Below, in pieces: positions 25,319 to 33,866 of a stretch of DNA of 64,000 nt. The notes beneath the pieces were generated by a model. That model searched no databases. It was not told the origin of the DNA and saw only the letters and a program-made list of their open reading frames with translations. The first letter of the stretch is position 1. The number at the start of each line of letters is the position of its first letter. The stretch is from Streptomyces sp. R21 (lineage in GTDB: Bacteria; Actinomycetota; Actinomycetes; Streptomycetales; Streptomycetaceae): NCBI RefSeq assembly GCF_041051975.1, contig NZ_CP163435.1, forward strand, positions 3,410,001 through 3,474,000. The letters run 5' to 3'. A program made the position numbers and the translations under genes.

Positions 25319-26611
25319 TTACTCTCCTTCAACCCGCATGATGCTGGCGACACCCCGCACGGTGTCGAGGCTGCGCAGCGCCTCCACCGTCCCGTTGAGG
25401 GACGCGTCGGACGCTCGATGGGTGACGACGACGAGAGAGGCCTCGCCGTCCTTTCCCTGCTGGCGCACGGTATCGATAGACACACCGTGCTCCGCGAAGA
25501 CGGTGGCCACCTGGGCGAGAACACCCGGTTTGTCGGCCACGTCGAGGCTGATGTGGTAGCGCGTGACGACCTCGCCCATGGGTGACACGGGCAGCTGGGT
25601 GTACGCGGAGTCACCGGGGCCGGTCGCGCCGCTGAGCTTGTTGCGGCAGACGGCGACGAGGTCGCCGAGGACGGCGGAGGCGGTCGGGGCACCGCCCGCA
25701 CCGGGGCCGTAGAACATGAGCTGCCCGGCCGCGTCGGACTCGACGAAGACGGCGTTGTACGCGCCGCGCACGGAGGCCAGCGGGTGGCTGAGCGGGATCA
25801 TCGCCGGGTGCACGCGCGCGGTGACGGACTCGCCGTCGGCGGCCCGCTCGCAGATGGCGAGCAGCTTGATGGTGCAGCCCATCTCCTTCGCGGAGGCGAA
25901 GTCGGCGGAGGTGACCTCGGCCATGCCCTCGCGGTACACGTCGTCGAGGCGCACGCGCGTGTGGAAGGCGATTCCGGCGAGGATCGCGGCCTTGGCGGCG
26001 GCGTCGAAGCCCTCGACGTCGGCGGTCGGGTCGGCCTCTGCGTACCCGAGGGCGGTGGCCTCGTCGAGGGCCTCCTGATAACCCGCCCCCGTGGAGTCCA
26101 TCTTGTCGAGGATGAAGTTGGTCGTGCCGTTGACGATGCCCAGCACGCGGTTGACCTTGTCGCCGGCGAGGGACTCGCGCAGCGGACGGATCAGCGGGAT
26201 GGCACCGGCGACGGCGGCCTCGTAGTAGAGGTCCCTGCCGTGCTCCTCGGCGAGGGCGTGCAGCGCCGCGCCGTCCTGGGCCAGCAGCGCCTTGTTCGCG
26301 GAGACGACGGAGGCGCCGTGCTCGAAGGCCGTGGTGATGAGGGTGCGGGCGGGCTCGATACCGCCGATGACCTCGACGATCACGTCGATGTCCCCGCGTT
26401 TGACGAGGGCGGTGGCGTCGGTGGTGACGAGGGCCGGGTCGATACCCGCGCGAACCTTGGAGGGCCGCCGTACCGCGACACCCGCGAGCTCGACGGGTGC
26501 GCCGATCCGGGCCGCGAGATCGTCGGCGTGCGTCGTCATGATGCGCGCCACCTCTGAGCCGACAACCCCACAGCCCAGCAGCGCCACCTTCAGCGGACGC
26601 GTACGCATCAT
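25319..26611 (-). CDS. hom: Homoserine dehydrogenase
   Basis: 430 residues from the ATG at 26611 (MMRTRPLK); the next codon is also ATG, and GAGG lies 4 or 7 nt upstream of the two. NAD(P)H-dependent reduction of aspartate semialdehyde. Nucleotide-binding loop LLGCGVVGSEV; catalytic-domain segment ANKALLAQDG; EVIGGIEPA. A C-terminal ACT domain (about residues 350-430) is present, so threonine feedback is expected. Heads hom-thrC. Confidence 0.97.
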   Translation of the reverse strand: MMRTRPLKVALLGCGVVGSEVARIMTTHADDLAARIGAPVELAGVAVRRPSKVRAGIDPALVTTDATALVKRGDIDVIVEVIGGIEPARTLITTAFEHGASVVSANKALLAQDGAALHALAEEHGRDLYYEAAVAGAIPLIRPLRESLAGDKVNRVLGIVNGTTNFILDKMDSTGAGYQEALDEATALGYAEADPTADVEGFDAAAKAAILAGIAFHTRVRLDDVYREGMAEVTSADFASAKEMGCTIKLLAICERAADGESVTARVHPAMIPLSHPLASVRGAYNAVFVESDAAGQLMFYGPGAGGAPTASAVLGDLVAVCRNKLSGATGPGDSAYTQLPVSPMGEVVTRYHISLDVADKPGVLAQVATVFAEHGVSIDTVRQQGKDGEASLVVVTHRASDASLNGTVEALRSLDTVRGVASIMRVEGE

Positions 26612-26647
26612 CCGACCTCGTTTCCTCATACCGTCACGGTTGGTCCA

Positions 26648-26696
26648 GTCTCACTCACCGGACGAGAGTTTTTACCCTACGTCCGGATTGTGAGAC
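26648..26696 (-). promoter_or_regulatory. Two-tier hairpin in the hom leader
   Basis: Bases 26648-26654 pair with 26690-26696 and 26658-26664 pair with 26680-26686, giving two perfect 7-bp stems separated by a symmetric 3x3-nt internal loop and closed by a 15-nt loop that is A/T-rich. It ends 36 nt before the hom ATG and is not followed by a U-run. It could be an RNA control element or a protein-binding palindrome. Confidence 0.5.
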
Positions 26697-26716
26697 GTCT
26701 ATTTCATTATTCGTGA

Positions 26717-26749
26717 GGCGGAAGACAGGAGATCTTTCCGTCTTCCGCC
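26717..26749 (-). terminator. lysA terminator
   Basis: A perfect 10-bp stem (26717-26726 with 26740-26749) lies 22 nt past the lysA stop codon. On the minus strand it is followed by AU-rich sequence. It separates lysA from hom. Confidence 0.75.
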
Positions 26750-26770
26750 GCACCTTCCAGGGGGCGTACG

Positions 26771-28162
26771 TCAGCCGACGTCCAGGCGGAGCAGGTCCTC
26801 CTCCGTCTCGCGGCGGACGATGACACGGGCCTCGCCGTCGTGCACGGCGACGACCGGCGGACGCAGGGCGTGGTTGTAGTTGCTGGCCATCGAGCGGCAG
26901 TACGCGCCGGTGGCGGGGACGGCGATGAGGTCGCCGGGAGCCAGGTCGGCGGGCAGGAAGGCGTCCCGCACCACGATGTCGCCGCTCTCGCAGTGCTTGC
27001 CGACCACCCGGACGAGCATCGGCTCGGCGTCGCTCGTGCGGGACACCAGGGCGACGCTGTACTCGGCGTCGTACAGAGCGGTCCGGATGTTGTCGGACAT
27101 GCCTCCGTCCACGGAGACGTACGTCCGCAGTCCGTCGAGCGGCTTGATGGTGCCGACCTCGTAGAGCGTGAACGCGGTCGGCCCGACGATGGCGCGCCCG
27201 GGCTCGACGGAGATCCGCGGCGTCCGCAGCCCGGCGGACTCGCACTCCCTCGTCACGATCTCGCCGAGCGCCTTGGCGATCTCGTGCGGCTCGCTCGGGT
27301 CGTCCTCGCTGGTGTACGCGATGCCGAGACCGCCACCGAGGTCGATCTCGGGCAGCTCGACCCCGTGCTCGTCGCGGACCTCGGCGAGGAGCTTCACGAC
27401 ACGCCGGGCGGCGACCTCGAACCCGGCCATGTCGAAGATCTGCGACCCGATGTGCGAGTGGATCCCGACGAGTTCGAGCCCGTCGAGCGCGAGCGCGCGC
27501 CGCACGGCCTCCGCGGCCTGTCCGTCGGCCAGCGCGATCCCGAACTTCTGGTCCTCGTGCGCGGTCGCGATGAACTCGTGGGTGTGCGCCTCGACGCCGA
27601 CCGTCACCCGGATCTGCACCCGCTGCCGCTTGCCGAGCGACTGCGCGATGTGCGCGACCCGCACGATCTCCTGGAAGGAGTCGAGCACGATCCGCCCGAC
27701 GCCGCTTTCGATGGCCGTACGGATCTCCGTCTCGGACTTGTTGTTGCCGTGGAAGGCGATGCGGTCGGCGGGCATCCCGGCGGAGAGGGCGGTGGCGAGC
27801 TCGCCGCCGGAGCAGACGTCGAGGTTGAGCCCCTCTTCGTGCAGCCACCTGACGATGGCGCGGGACAGGAACGCCTTCCCGGCGTAGAACACGTCGGCGT
27901 CGTGCCCGAAGGCGGTGCGCCAGGCGCGCGCCCGCTCACGGAAGTCGGTCTCGTCGATGAAGTAGGCGGGGGTGCCGAACTCCTCGGCGAGCTGCGTCAC
28001 GTCGATCCCGCCGACACTGACGGACCCCTCCGGCGTACGGGTGACGGTGTGCGCCCAGACCTTCGGGTCGAGGGCGTTGAGGTCGGCGGGCGGGGCGGTG
28101 TAGTGCCCCTCGGGCAGGACATCGGCGTGACGGGGCCCGGCGGGGTGTGCGGAACGGCTCAT
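26771..28162 (-). CDS. lysA: Diaminopimelate decarboxylase
   Basis: 463 residues from the ATG at 28160-28162 ([16 protein letters not shown]). PLP enzyme for the last step of lysine synthesis. The PLP lysine is in [22 protein letters not shown] and [12 protein letters not shown] are the phosphate/substrate loops; the catalytic Cys-type loop is GKHCESGD. Starts 22 nt after nrtL ends. Confidence 0.97.
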   Translation of the reverse strand: MSRSAHPAGPRHADVLPEGHYTAPPADLNALDPKVWAHTVTRTPEGSVSVGGIDVTQLAEEFGTPAYFIDETDFRERARAWRTAFGHDADVFYAGKAFLSRAIVRWLHEEGLNLDVCSGGELATALSAGMPADRIAFHGNNKSETEIRTAIESGVGRIVLDSFQEIVRVAHIAQSLGKRQRVQIRVTVGVEAHTHEFIATAHEDQKFGIALADGQAAEAVRRALALDGLELVGIHSHIGSQIFDMAGFEVAARRVVKLLAEVRDEHGVELPEIDLGGGLGIAYTSEDDPSEPHEIAKALGEIVTRECESAGLRTPRISVEPGRAIVGPTAFTLYEVGTIKPLDGLRTYVSVDGGMSDNIRTALYDAEYSVALVSRTSDAEPMLVRVVGKHCESGDIVVRDAFLPADLAPGDLIAVPATGAYCRSMASNYNHALRPPVVAVHDGEARVIVRRETEEDLLRLDVG

Positions 28163-28184
28163 GTCTGTATGGCTCTCTGCTCTG

Positions 28185-29153
28185 TCAAAGGTAGTCGGGT
28201 GCGCTGATGCCGAGCAGGGACAGGCCGCCGGCGAGCACCGTCCCGGCGGCTTCGGCGAGCGCGAGCCGGGCACGGTGGGCGGCCGAGGGTTTCTCGTCGC
28301 CGAGCGGCAGCACGGTGTGCTGAAAGGCGAGCAGCGCGTCGGCGGTGGTGACGAGATGCCGGGCCAGACGGTCGGGTGCACGGTGCGCCGCGGCGGCCGC
28401 GAGGGCATGCGGGTACTCGGCGAGCGCGGCGAGGAGGTCTTCCGTGTGCGGTACGTCGTCGGCGGCGCCGTCGAAGCCGAGGCGGGCGGCGCCCCGGCCG
28501 AGGGCCCGGGTGCGGGCGTGCGCGTAACGGACCCGGAAGAGAGGGTTGCTCTCCCGTTGGGCCAGGTGGTCGGCGCTGATGCGCGGCCGGTCGTGGGCGG
28601 CCGGGTGCAGCAGGGCCCAGCGAGCGGCGTCCGGGCCGAGCGGCGCGGGGTCCTCGGGCGCGGGAACCGGCCGCAGGTCCACGGCCTCCCCCGGCCGCGC
28701 GTGGTCGACCTCGGCGCGGCCGCCCTGGGTGGCGACGATACGGACCAGCGCGTCGGCGACGACCTCGGCACGGATCTCGTACGGAATCCGGAGCGCGACG
28801 ACCTGCCCGTCGAGGGTGTCACTGTGGCCGTACTCCCCCGCGCGGATGGCGCGGACGAGGGGAGCGGTGGCCCCGTGCAGCCGGATATTGAGGAACCCCG
28901 GCCCGGTGATCTCGACGGCGGCGACCCCGTCGGCCCCGCTGAGGTGCGTCCGCAGAATCTCGGCGACCTGGAGCGGGGGCCGCCCGGCGGGCCGGGCGAG
29001 CTGCAACGCGATGTTGGTGGCGTAATCCCCACACCCACCCGGCCCCGGCGGCACCACGACCGCCCGCGCGGGCACGACCACATCCAGCTCCCCCTCGTCC
29101 ACAGCACGACGCACCGCGCGCAGCACGGTACGGGAGAGCTCGACGGGGGTCAC
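28185..29153 (-). CDS. nrtL: ArgRS-derived anticodon-binding protein without catalytic core (NrtL type)
   Basis: 322 residues. Resembles arginyl-tRNA synthetase with the middle removed. The N-terminal part matches the ArgRS tRNA-D-loop-binding (Add1) domain ([22 protein letters not shown]). The C-terminal half matches the DALR anticodon-binding domain ([48 protein letters not shown]). The Rossmann core with HIGH and KMSKS signatures is absent, so it cannot aminoacylate. It sits immediately before lysA, where Streptomyces genomes carry the family annotated as NrtL. The function is unknown; tRNA-Arg binding is the natural guess. Confidence 0.85.
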   Translation of the reverse strand: MTPVELSRTVLRAVRRAVDEGELDVVVPARAVVVPPGPGGCGDYATNIALQLARPAGRPPLQVAEILRTHLSGADGVAAVEITGPGFLNIRLHGATAPLVRAIRAGEYGHSDTLDGQVVALRIPYEIRAEVVADALVRIVATQGGRAEVDHARPGEAVDLRPVPAPEDPAPLGPDAARWALLHPAAHDRPRISADHLAQRESNPLFRVRYAHARTRALGRGAARLGFDGAADDVPHTEDLLAALAEYPHALAAAAAHRAPDRLARHLVTTADALLAFQHTVLPLGDEKPSAAHRARLALAEAAGTVLAGGLSLLGISAPDYL

Positions 29154-29343
29154 GGGACAAGCGTAGGGGAGGAGGGGGGTGGGTAGGCGAGCAGGTTAGG
29201 GGCCTGTCCCGGGATGTGGACGGGGGTGGACGAGGGTGGACAGCTAGGCGTGCCCGGCGGCGGGCTCGGCGTGTCCGGGCCCGCGGACATGCCCGACGGG
29301 GGCGTGGATCAGGGACCGCACCACCCTCACAAGCTCCTGCGGG

Positions 29344-29378
29344 TCAGTGATCGCCTTGGGGGGGGGTGGGATCACTGA
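29344..29378 (-). terminator. Hairpin downstream of the response regulator
   Basis: Nine-bp perfect stem (29344-29352 with 29370-29378) around a 17-nt loop holding an unusual run of ten G on the plus strand. It lies 18 nt after the stop codon of the response regulator. A third, related copy of the stem word (TCAGTGA) overlaps the stop itself. Confidence 0.5.
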
Positions 29379-29395
29379 TCGTCCAGGGGGTGGGG

Positions 29396-29941
29396 TCAGT
29401 GACCGGTGCGGCCGGCGCGCTCGGTTTCCCCGGCGAGACCGGCATGGCTGGCGCGACCGACGTGCTCGGCCTCCCCGCCAGGACCGGCGCGCTCTGTCTT
29501 CTCCGCACCGAAGGCTCCGTCGAACGGTGATCCGGCGGCACCGCCGCCCTCGCCACCTCCATGCCCGCGGCGCTCCATCAACTGCCGTACGAGCCGCACG
29601 AGTTCCGAGGGTTCGAAGGGCTTGGCGAGAAACGCGTCGACACCGGCGTCGAGCCCGCTCTCGACCTCGTACTGCGTACAGGCACTCACGATGGCAAGCG
29701 GCAGATTCCGCGTCCGCGGGTCGGCCCGGAGCCGAGCGGCGGTACGCAGCCCGTCCAGCCGCGGCATCACCACGTCCAGCGTCACCACATCGGGCCGCGC
29801 CTGAAGCACGACGTCCAGACATTCGACACCGTCAGCCGCGGTCACGACCTCGAAGCCCTCCAGCTCGAGATTGACCCTGATCAGCTGCCGGATGACCTTG
29901 TTGTCGTCCACAACAAGCACCCGACCGGACGCGCCTGGCAC
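29396..29941 (-). CDS. Stand-alone response regulator with disordered tail
   Basis: 181 residues from the GTG at 29939-29941 (VPGASGRVLVVDDNKV). One receiver domain (residues about 6-125): acidic pair DD in LVVDDNK, phospho-acceptor Asp in VVTLDVVMPRLDG, Thr/Ser switch in AIVSAC, Lys in FLAKPFEPSEL. No output domain follows. The remaining 55 residues are a Gly/Ala/Glu/Arg-rich tail. Single-domain regulators act through partner proteins. No kinase gene is adjacent. Confidence 0.88.
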   Translation of the reverse strand: MPGASGRVLVVDDNKVIRQLIRVNLELEGFEVVTAADGVECLDVVLQARPDVVTLDVVMPRLDGLRTAARLRADPRTRNLPLAIVSACTQYEVESGLDAGVDAFLAKPFEPSELVRLVRQLMERRGHGGGEGGGAAGSPFDGAFGAEKTERAGPGGEAEHVGRASHAGLAGETERAGRTGH

Positions 29942-30049
29942 AACTCGAGAGTAGGTCCGCACCCACGGCCGCGTCCGGGTTTTCCCGACTTCCACCCGCT
30001 ACGCGGACGGCATCCGCGGCGCCGCCGTCAGCCGCCGGAGGCGTTCGGG

Positions 30050-30580
30050 CTGTAGGCCGACACGGGTCCCGAGGGGAGGCTGGCGTGTGCACCAATACGG
30101 GTGCTGGGGAGGGTGGCCTGCGCGTCAGCTTCCGGTGGCGGTGCCGGTGCCGGTGCCGGTGCCGGTGGGGGGAGGCTGGCGTGTACATCAGCTTCCGGTG
30201 GCGGGGCGGCCGGCTTTGCGCCACTCCGGGTCGCGGAGAGCCTGGGCTGTGTCCCAGCCCCGGCGCGGGGAGAGCCTGGGCTCAGCAGGAACCCCGGCAC
30301 GGGGGAGTGAACTCAGCGTCAACTCCGGAACGGGGAGAGCCTGGACTCAGCGAAAACCCCGGCGCAGGGGGAGCCCCGTCTCCGGTCGACCCCGGCGTAA
30401 GGAGAGCTCGGCCTGTGCACCGAACCATCGCGGGGAGGGGAGAGAGAAGGCGGGAGCCCGGCTCCTGTACCAACCACCGCGCAAGGGGAGCGCGACCTCC
30501 ACGCCAATCCCCGCGCAGGCGGAGTGCAACCTCCGCACCAACCCCCGCGCAACGGAGCCCTTCACCGCTCCACGGAGCCG
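30050..30580. repeat. Degenerate tandem repeats of about 34 bp upstream of tRNA-Arg
   Basis: The gene-free stretch 29996-30713 contains roughly ten imperfect units, each close to 33-36 bp, built on the pattern CCCGGCGCGGGGAGAGCC followed by CT-NAG and ending AAC or similar. Clear units start near 30259, 30293, 30326, 30358, 30391 and then drift through about 30580. The period is not a multiple of three and the units drift in length, so protein coding is unlikely. A (GGTGCC)n microsatellite lies at 30137-30166. No gene is supported in this stretch. Confidence 0.6.
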
Positions 30581-30713
30581 ACCGCTTCCCCGCCCCTCAG
30601 CCGCCGCCCCTCCCCTGCTCAGGACACCACCCCCGCCCCACCAAAACCCGTTCATGGCACCCCCAAGAGAGCTGGTAGGGTTCTACCCGTCGCCGCAAAC
30701 ACAGCGCCGATAC

Positions 30714-30785
30714 GCCCCCGTAGCTCAGGGGATAGAGCAACGGCCTCCGGAGCCGTGTGCGCAGGTTCGAATCCTGCCGGGGGCA
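30714..30785 (+). tRNA. tRNA-Arg (anticodon CCG)
   Basis: 72 nt. Acceptor GCCCCCG/CGGGGGC, discriminator A, D-arm GCTC...GAGC, anticodon stem ACGGC/GCCGT around loop CTCCGGA (anticodon CCG, reads CGG), T-arm GCAGG TTCGAAT CCTGC. CCA is not encoded. The 3' part from base 30745 is the integration target of the adjacent element, and integration leaves the tRNA complete because the element carries the same sequence. Confidence 0.97.
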
Positions 30786-30786
30786 C
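30745..30786 (+). other. attL core, inside tRNA-Arg
   Basis: 42 bp identical to 51001-51042. It begins in the anticodon loop (CTCCGGA) and runs through the tRNA 3' end plus one base. Flanking bases differ immediately on both sides, so the core limits are exact. Confidence 0.95.
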
Positions 30787-30840
30787 TCGCCACACAGCCA
30801 GCAAGAACAGGGCGCTGAGCTGGGCGGATGCCGACATGAG

Positions 30841-30873
30841 AGAGCGGGAGTCAGTCTCACTGACTCCCGCTCT
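30841..30873 (+). terminator. Terminator downstream of tRNA-Arg/attL
   Basis: Perfect 15-bp stem with a 3-nt loop (AGAGCGGGAGTCAGT ... ACTGACTCCCGCTCT) followed by TTTCTCG. It lies 55 bp after the tRNA, inside the element, and would stop tRNA readthrough into element genes. Confidence 0.9.
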
Positions 30874-30896
30874 TTCTCGTTGTCTCTCAGTGATCG

Positions 30897-30913
30897 CGAC
30901 ACACCTCCGACAC
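30897..30913 (+). repeat. 17-bp repeat, copy 1 (possible integrase arm site)
   Basis: CGACACACCTCCGACAC. Identical copies stand at 50909-50925 and 51228-51244, all in the same orientation and all within about 200 bp of an att core. Position and spacing suit integrase or excisionase arm-binding sites. That role is inference. Confidence 0.6.
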
Positions 30914-31146
30914 GCTTCTACGTAGCTGGCGCGCCCCACCTCCGGCCGCACTGGCCATCCTCACTAGGACTCATGCGCACGGCCGATCGCTCTCTCACCA
31001 CCTCACGCTTCCTGTACGCCCCAGAACACCTCGAAAGACTCATTTAGCGACCAATGCCTACTTGGCGGATTGATGCACAGCCCTTAGCGTCGATTGTCAG
31101 TGGTACCTGCTTCACTTTTCCTCTGACCACCACGAGGGAGCACTCC

Positions 31147-31332
31147 ATGCCGACCATGATCCACACGACGGTCGCGGAACTCGTAGCTCAACGGGAACGC
31201 CTGCTCGCAGAGGTACACATGACCTTCGAAGAGCTACGCGACCGCGCCGAGACCTACAGCCTGAGCAGCGACGAACTCGACGTGTGGCACACCATCGAGG
31301 GCATCGACTACCTTCTCAACGGTGAGTGCTGA
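31147..31332 (+). CDS. Small hypothetical protein, first gene of left-end cargo pair
   Basis: 61 residues from the ATG at 31147 with GGGAG 6 nt upstream; a longer in-frame start at 31054 lacks such a site. Predicted mostly helical and acidic, with a LVAQRERLLAEVHMTFEELRDR segment that could form a coiled coil. The last 11 bp overlap the GTG of the next gene, so the two are translationally coupled. Size and order recall antitoxin-toxin pairs, but no known family is recognised. Confidence 0.7.
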   Translation: MPTMIHTTVAELVAQRERLLAEVHMTFEELRDRAETYSLSSDELDVWHTIEGIDYLLNGEC

Positions 31333-32059
31333 GGAAGCGACGCTGGACGAAAAGGCGGCTGAGTTCGCCGACACGCTGACGGACCTTACGCGGGGAGTCC
31401 TCGGTCAGGACTCCCCGCGCTTTTCTGCCCTGAACGTTGGGAACCGCATTAGGGTTGCGCCACTAGCCGCTGACGGCCGAAGTATGCGCATCCCGATAAA
31501 GATCGACGGTGTGAGGTGTCTAAGCCTCCACGTTCAGCACTTCTGCTGCTGGGACGGCCCGAACATGTACCTCGCAGCCGATCGGGCTGACGTGCATGTC
31601 TTCTTCGAGGGCGTGCAAGATCCATTGCTTCGATATGAATACCTACGCCACTCAAAGAATCCCCCCGGGGCCCACTTGCAGGTGCACGCTCACCGGGACG
31701 AGATGGCCTATCTGCTCCGCCTCGCCGAAAAGAAGAAGGGCAGGCCGGCGGCGATGATGCGGAAGGGCAAGCTGCCTCGGCTATCAGAGATGCACCTGCC
31801 AGTCGGCGGCCACAGACTGAGGCCAGCGCTTGAAGACGTGCTACTGCTGCTAGTCCGAGAGTTCGCCATCGATGTTGCGGACGGATGGGACACCGTTCTT
31901 GACCGGCACCTCAGGAAGTGGCGCGTGTTGCAACTCAAGTCCGCGGTTCGCGACGCTCATGAGTCTGCTGCCGAGACTCTGCGGGAGATGGGTTACACCG
32001 TCGAGCCACCCAAAGATATGGAGCCCCAACGAGTGGACTCTCGCCTCTACTGGCCCTGA
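31322..32059 (+). CDS. Hypothetical protein, second gene of left-end cargo pair
   Basis: 245 residues, GTG start at 31322 inside the preceding gene. No signal peptide or membrane helix. The first half is beta-rich (RMRIPIKIDGVRCLSL-like strands, a HFCCWDG turn); the second half is helical and basic with KKKGRP and RKGKLPR. No recognised domain. Codon use is less GC-biased than in the chromosomal genes. It ends 121 bp before the integrase terminator hairpin and is read towards the integrase gene. Confidence 0.75.
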   Translation: MSAEEATLDEKAAEFADTLTDLTRGVLGQDSPRFSALNVGNRIRVAPLAADGRSMRIPIKIDGVRCLSLHVQHFCCWDGPNMYLAADRADVHVFFEGVQDPLLRYEYLRHSKNPPGAHLQVHAHRDEMAYLLRLAEKKKGRPAAMMRKGKLPRLSEMHLPVGGHRLRPALEDVLLLLVREFAIDVADGWDTVLDRHLRKWRVLQLKSAVRDAHESAAETLREMGYTVEPPKDMEPQRVDSRLYWP

Positions 32060-32179
32060 TCCGCCCTCTCCCGGGCCCGCTGTTCTAGAGGCTTCTGGGA
32101 AGCTCTGCTCCACGATATTGACGCTGCGCGCGAGGCCCTTGATGATAACGGAACAGAGGTCCGATTCCGTAACCAGAGA

Positions 32180-32205
32180 TAGGGGGCTGCCTCCACAGCC
32201 CCCTA
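32180..32205. terminator. Bidirectional terminator between cargo pair and integrase
   Basis: A 10-bp stem (TAGGGGGCTG with CAGCCCCCTA) and a 6-nt loop sit 6 bp after the integrase stop codon, between the convergent genes. Confidence 0.8.
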
Positions 32206-32211
32206 CTCAGG

Positions 32212-33675
32212 TCACTGCATGTCCCCTTCTTCCTCCAAAGCCTTTGTGATCTTCGCGTTGGCGGCTTCCTCGTGACCGTCAATACAGCCGTGATATCGGC
32301 GGTGGATCACCTCCGGCGAGTTGCCGACCCGCCGGGCCACCTCAGCGATAGGCACTCCAGCATTCAGCCACCGCGTGATGCACGCGTGCCGCAGGTCGTA
32401 CGGGCGCCCTGCCAACGGCGATTCGACACGCTCGGGCGGGAGCGCATACTCACGCGCTTCCTCCCACACCCGCCAGTAAGTGGAAGAGCCGACCACTTCC
32501 CCGCGCTCGTTGCCGAACACGCGTCCTTCCTTGGCAGTCTTGAACTCCTTCAGGTGCGCCTGAAGGATCGCTATCAGGACCGGCGGGATGGGGACTGGCC
32601 GGTCGGTAGACGCCTCGCGCGCCTTCAGGCCGCGGCGATCATGGCGCTCCCCGGAGTCCGTCCACTGCTTGCCGGAGACAGGGCGCGTCTCCCGCAACGT
32701 GAGGGTGCCCCAACCCTCCTCGGGCAGGTGGCAGTCAGACAGCCGCAGACCGACCGCCTCAGCGGGCCGCAACCCCGCGTAGTACAGAACCGCGAAGAAC
32801 GCGACCAAACGCCGCCCGCGGTTGCGGTCCCATGACCCGACATAGGAGACGGCGGTGAGCAACTGGCGCCCTTGCACGGCGTTTACGAGGACGCGCCGGT
32901 CCACCACGTCATTGGAACCCACACGCTTCCGGCGAGCCCCCTGAAACGGGTTCTCTGGGAGCTCCCCGGCCTCTACGGCGTGTTCAATGGCGGTGTTCAG
33001 GACGCGGCGCCGCCGCTTGAACGTCTCCCCCGCCGCCGGGGTGCCGTCCAGTCGATAGCTGAGGCGGTACACGACGTCATCGAAGACCTCTGCGTCGACG
33101 AGGTCGACGAGCGGCCGATCCTCCACCGTGAGCCACTCGTACGCGGCTTTCAGTTCGGCCGGCGGGTCCTCCCCGGCATTCGCGGGGACGATCCCCCACC
33201 GGAACGCCAAACGGAGGTCCGTGTCTTCAGGAACGCCCTCCCCACGCCTCACCATGGCCAGCGCCACGGCCGCAAGGCCGTCCGCCATGCCCTCGCGAGT
33301 CTTCGCGGCGCTGGTACGCCACCGTCTGGCGACGTACTTCCGGCAGAACTCGAACCATCGCAGCGGCGGTTCGGCGTCCGCTGCCTCGGCAGTTTCGGCC
33401 GCCGCGCGCACCTCGGACTCCGGTAGGCCCGATGCGATCTCGAACGCCTCGCCGCGCCGGTTCATGGCGTGCCACAGCTCATTGCGTCGGCTTTCGGCGA
33501 GCGGGTACGTGGCAAACGTATCGCCCCACACCCGGCCTGCGACCACCCAACGAAGGCGCCACGGGCGGGACTTGCGTCCGGTTTTGGAGATCTTCCACAG
33601 CTTGACGTCGAAGGTGTAGCCCTGCCGGGCGGACCCACGAGGGCGCCCGGCAGGGGTGTCGTTCTCCTGGCTCAC
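32212..33675 (-). CDS. int: Tyrosine integrase of the AICE
   Basis: 487 residues from the GTG at 33673-33675, which overlaps the xis stop by 3 bp (GTGA). Site-specific recombinase acting on the tRNA-Arg att core. Catalytic region: Arg in YYAGLRPAEAVGLR, the Lys-bearing beta turn around VFGNERGEVVGS, H-x-x-R in PYDLRHACITRWL, nucleophilic Tyr in IHRRYHGCIDG. The usual His before the Tyr block is Asn (VGNSPE), a variant that appears compatible with activity in this group. The N-terminal arm-binding domain is in residues 1-120. Last gene of the PrimPol-helicase-xis-int run. Confidence 0.95.
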   Translation of the reverse strand: MSQENDTPAGRPRGSARQGYTFDVKLWKISKTGRKSRPWRLRWVVAGRVWGDTFATYPLAESRRNELWHAMNRRGEAFEIASGLPESEVRAAAETAEAADAEPPLRWFEFCRKYVARRWRTSAAKTREGMADGLAAVALAMVRRGEGVPEDTDLRLAFRWGIVPANAGEDPPAELKAAYEWLTVEDRPLVDLVDAEVFDDVVYRLSYRLDGTPAAGETFKRRRRVLNTAIEHAVEAGELPENPFQGARRKRVGSNDVVDRRVLVNAVQGRQLLTAVSYVGSWDRNRGRRLVAFFAVLYYAGLRPAEAVGLRLSDCHLPEEGWGTLTLRETRPVSGKQWTDSGERHDRRGLKAREASTDRPVPIPPVLIAILQAHLKEFKTAKEGRVFGNERGEVVGSSTYWRVWEEAREYALPPERVESPLAGRPYDLRHACITRWLNAGVPIAEVARRVGNSPEVIHRRYHGCIDGHEEAANAKITKALEEEGDMQ

Positions 33676-33866
33676 GCAGCGTCCTCCCGCTCCGCGAGCC
33701 AGCGCTCGTACTCCGACCGCCGGATCCGCACGTCGCCGTTCGGGAGTTTGATCGAGCGGGGGGCCTTCCCGAGTTGGCGCCACCGGTAGAAGGTCGATGG
33801 GGCGACCTTGAGATCGGTGATGACCTCCTGAACGGTCATCTTCTCGTCGACCGTGCGGGCGCTCAT
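33672..33866 (-). CDS. xis: Excisionase (MerR-like HTH, AlpA/Xis type)
   Basis: 64 residues. A winged-helix of the excisionase class: VQEVITDLKVAPSTFYRWRQLG is the helix-turn-helix and LPNGDVRIRRSEYERWL the wing and last helix. Binds near att sites and directs the integrase towards excision. Overlaps both the upstream helicase gene (ATGA) and int (GTGA) by 4 bp. Confidence 0.92.
   Translation of the reverse strand: MSARTVDEKMTVQEVITDLKVAPSTFYRWRQLGKAPRSIKLPNGDVRIRRSEYERWLAEREDAA

Noticed and set aside
30137..30166. GGTGCC microsatellite as a phase-variable tract
   Set aside because: It lies in a non-coding repeat area and not within or directly before a gene, so no switching effect can be argued.
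30085..30678. Long open frames on the plus strand upstream of tRNA-Arg
   Set aside because: They cross a degenerate repeat array with a period that is not a multiple of three, have no ribosome-binding site and no recognisable protein pattern.
32212..33675. Inactivated integrase, because the conserved His near the active site is Asn (VGNSPE)
   Set aside because: All other catalytic residues are present, the frame is intact and the same GNSPE-type variant appears typical of this integrase group.
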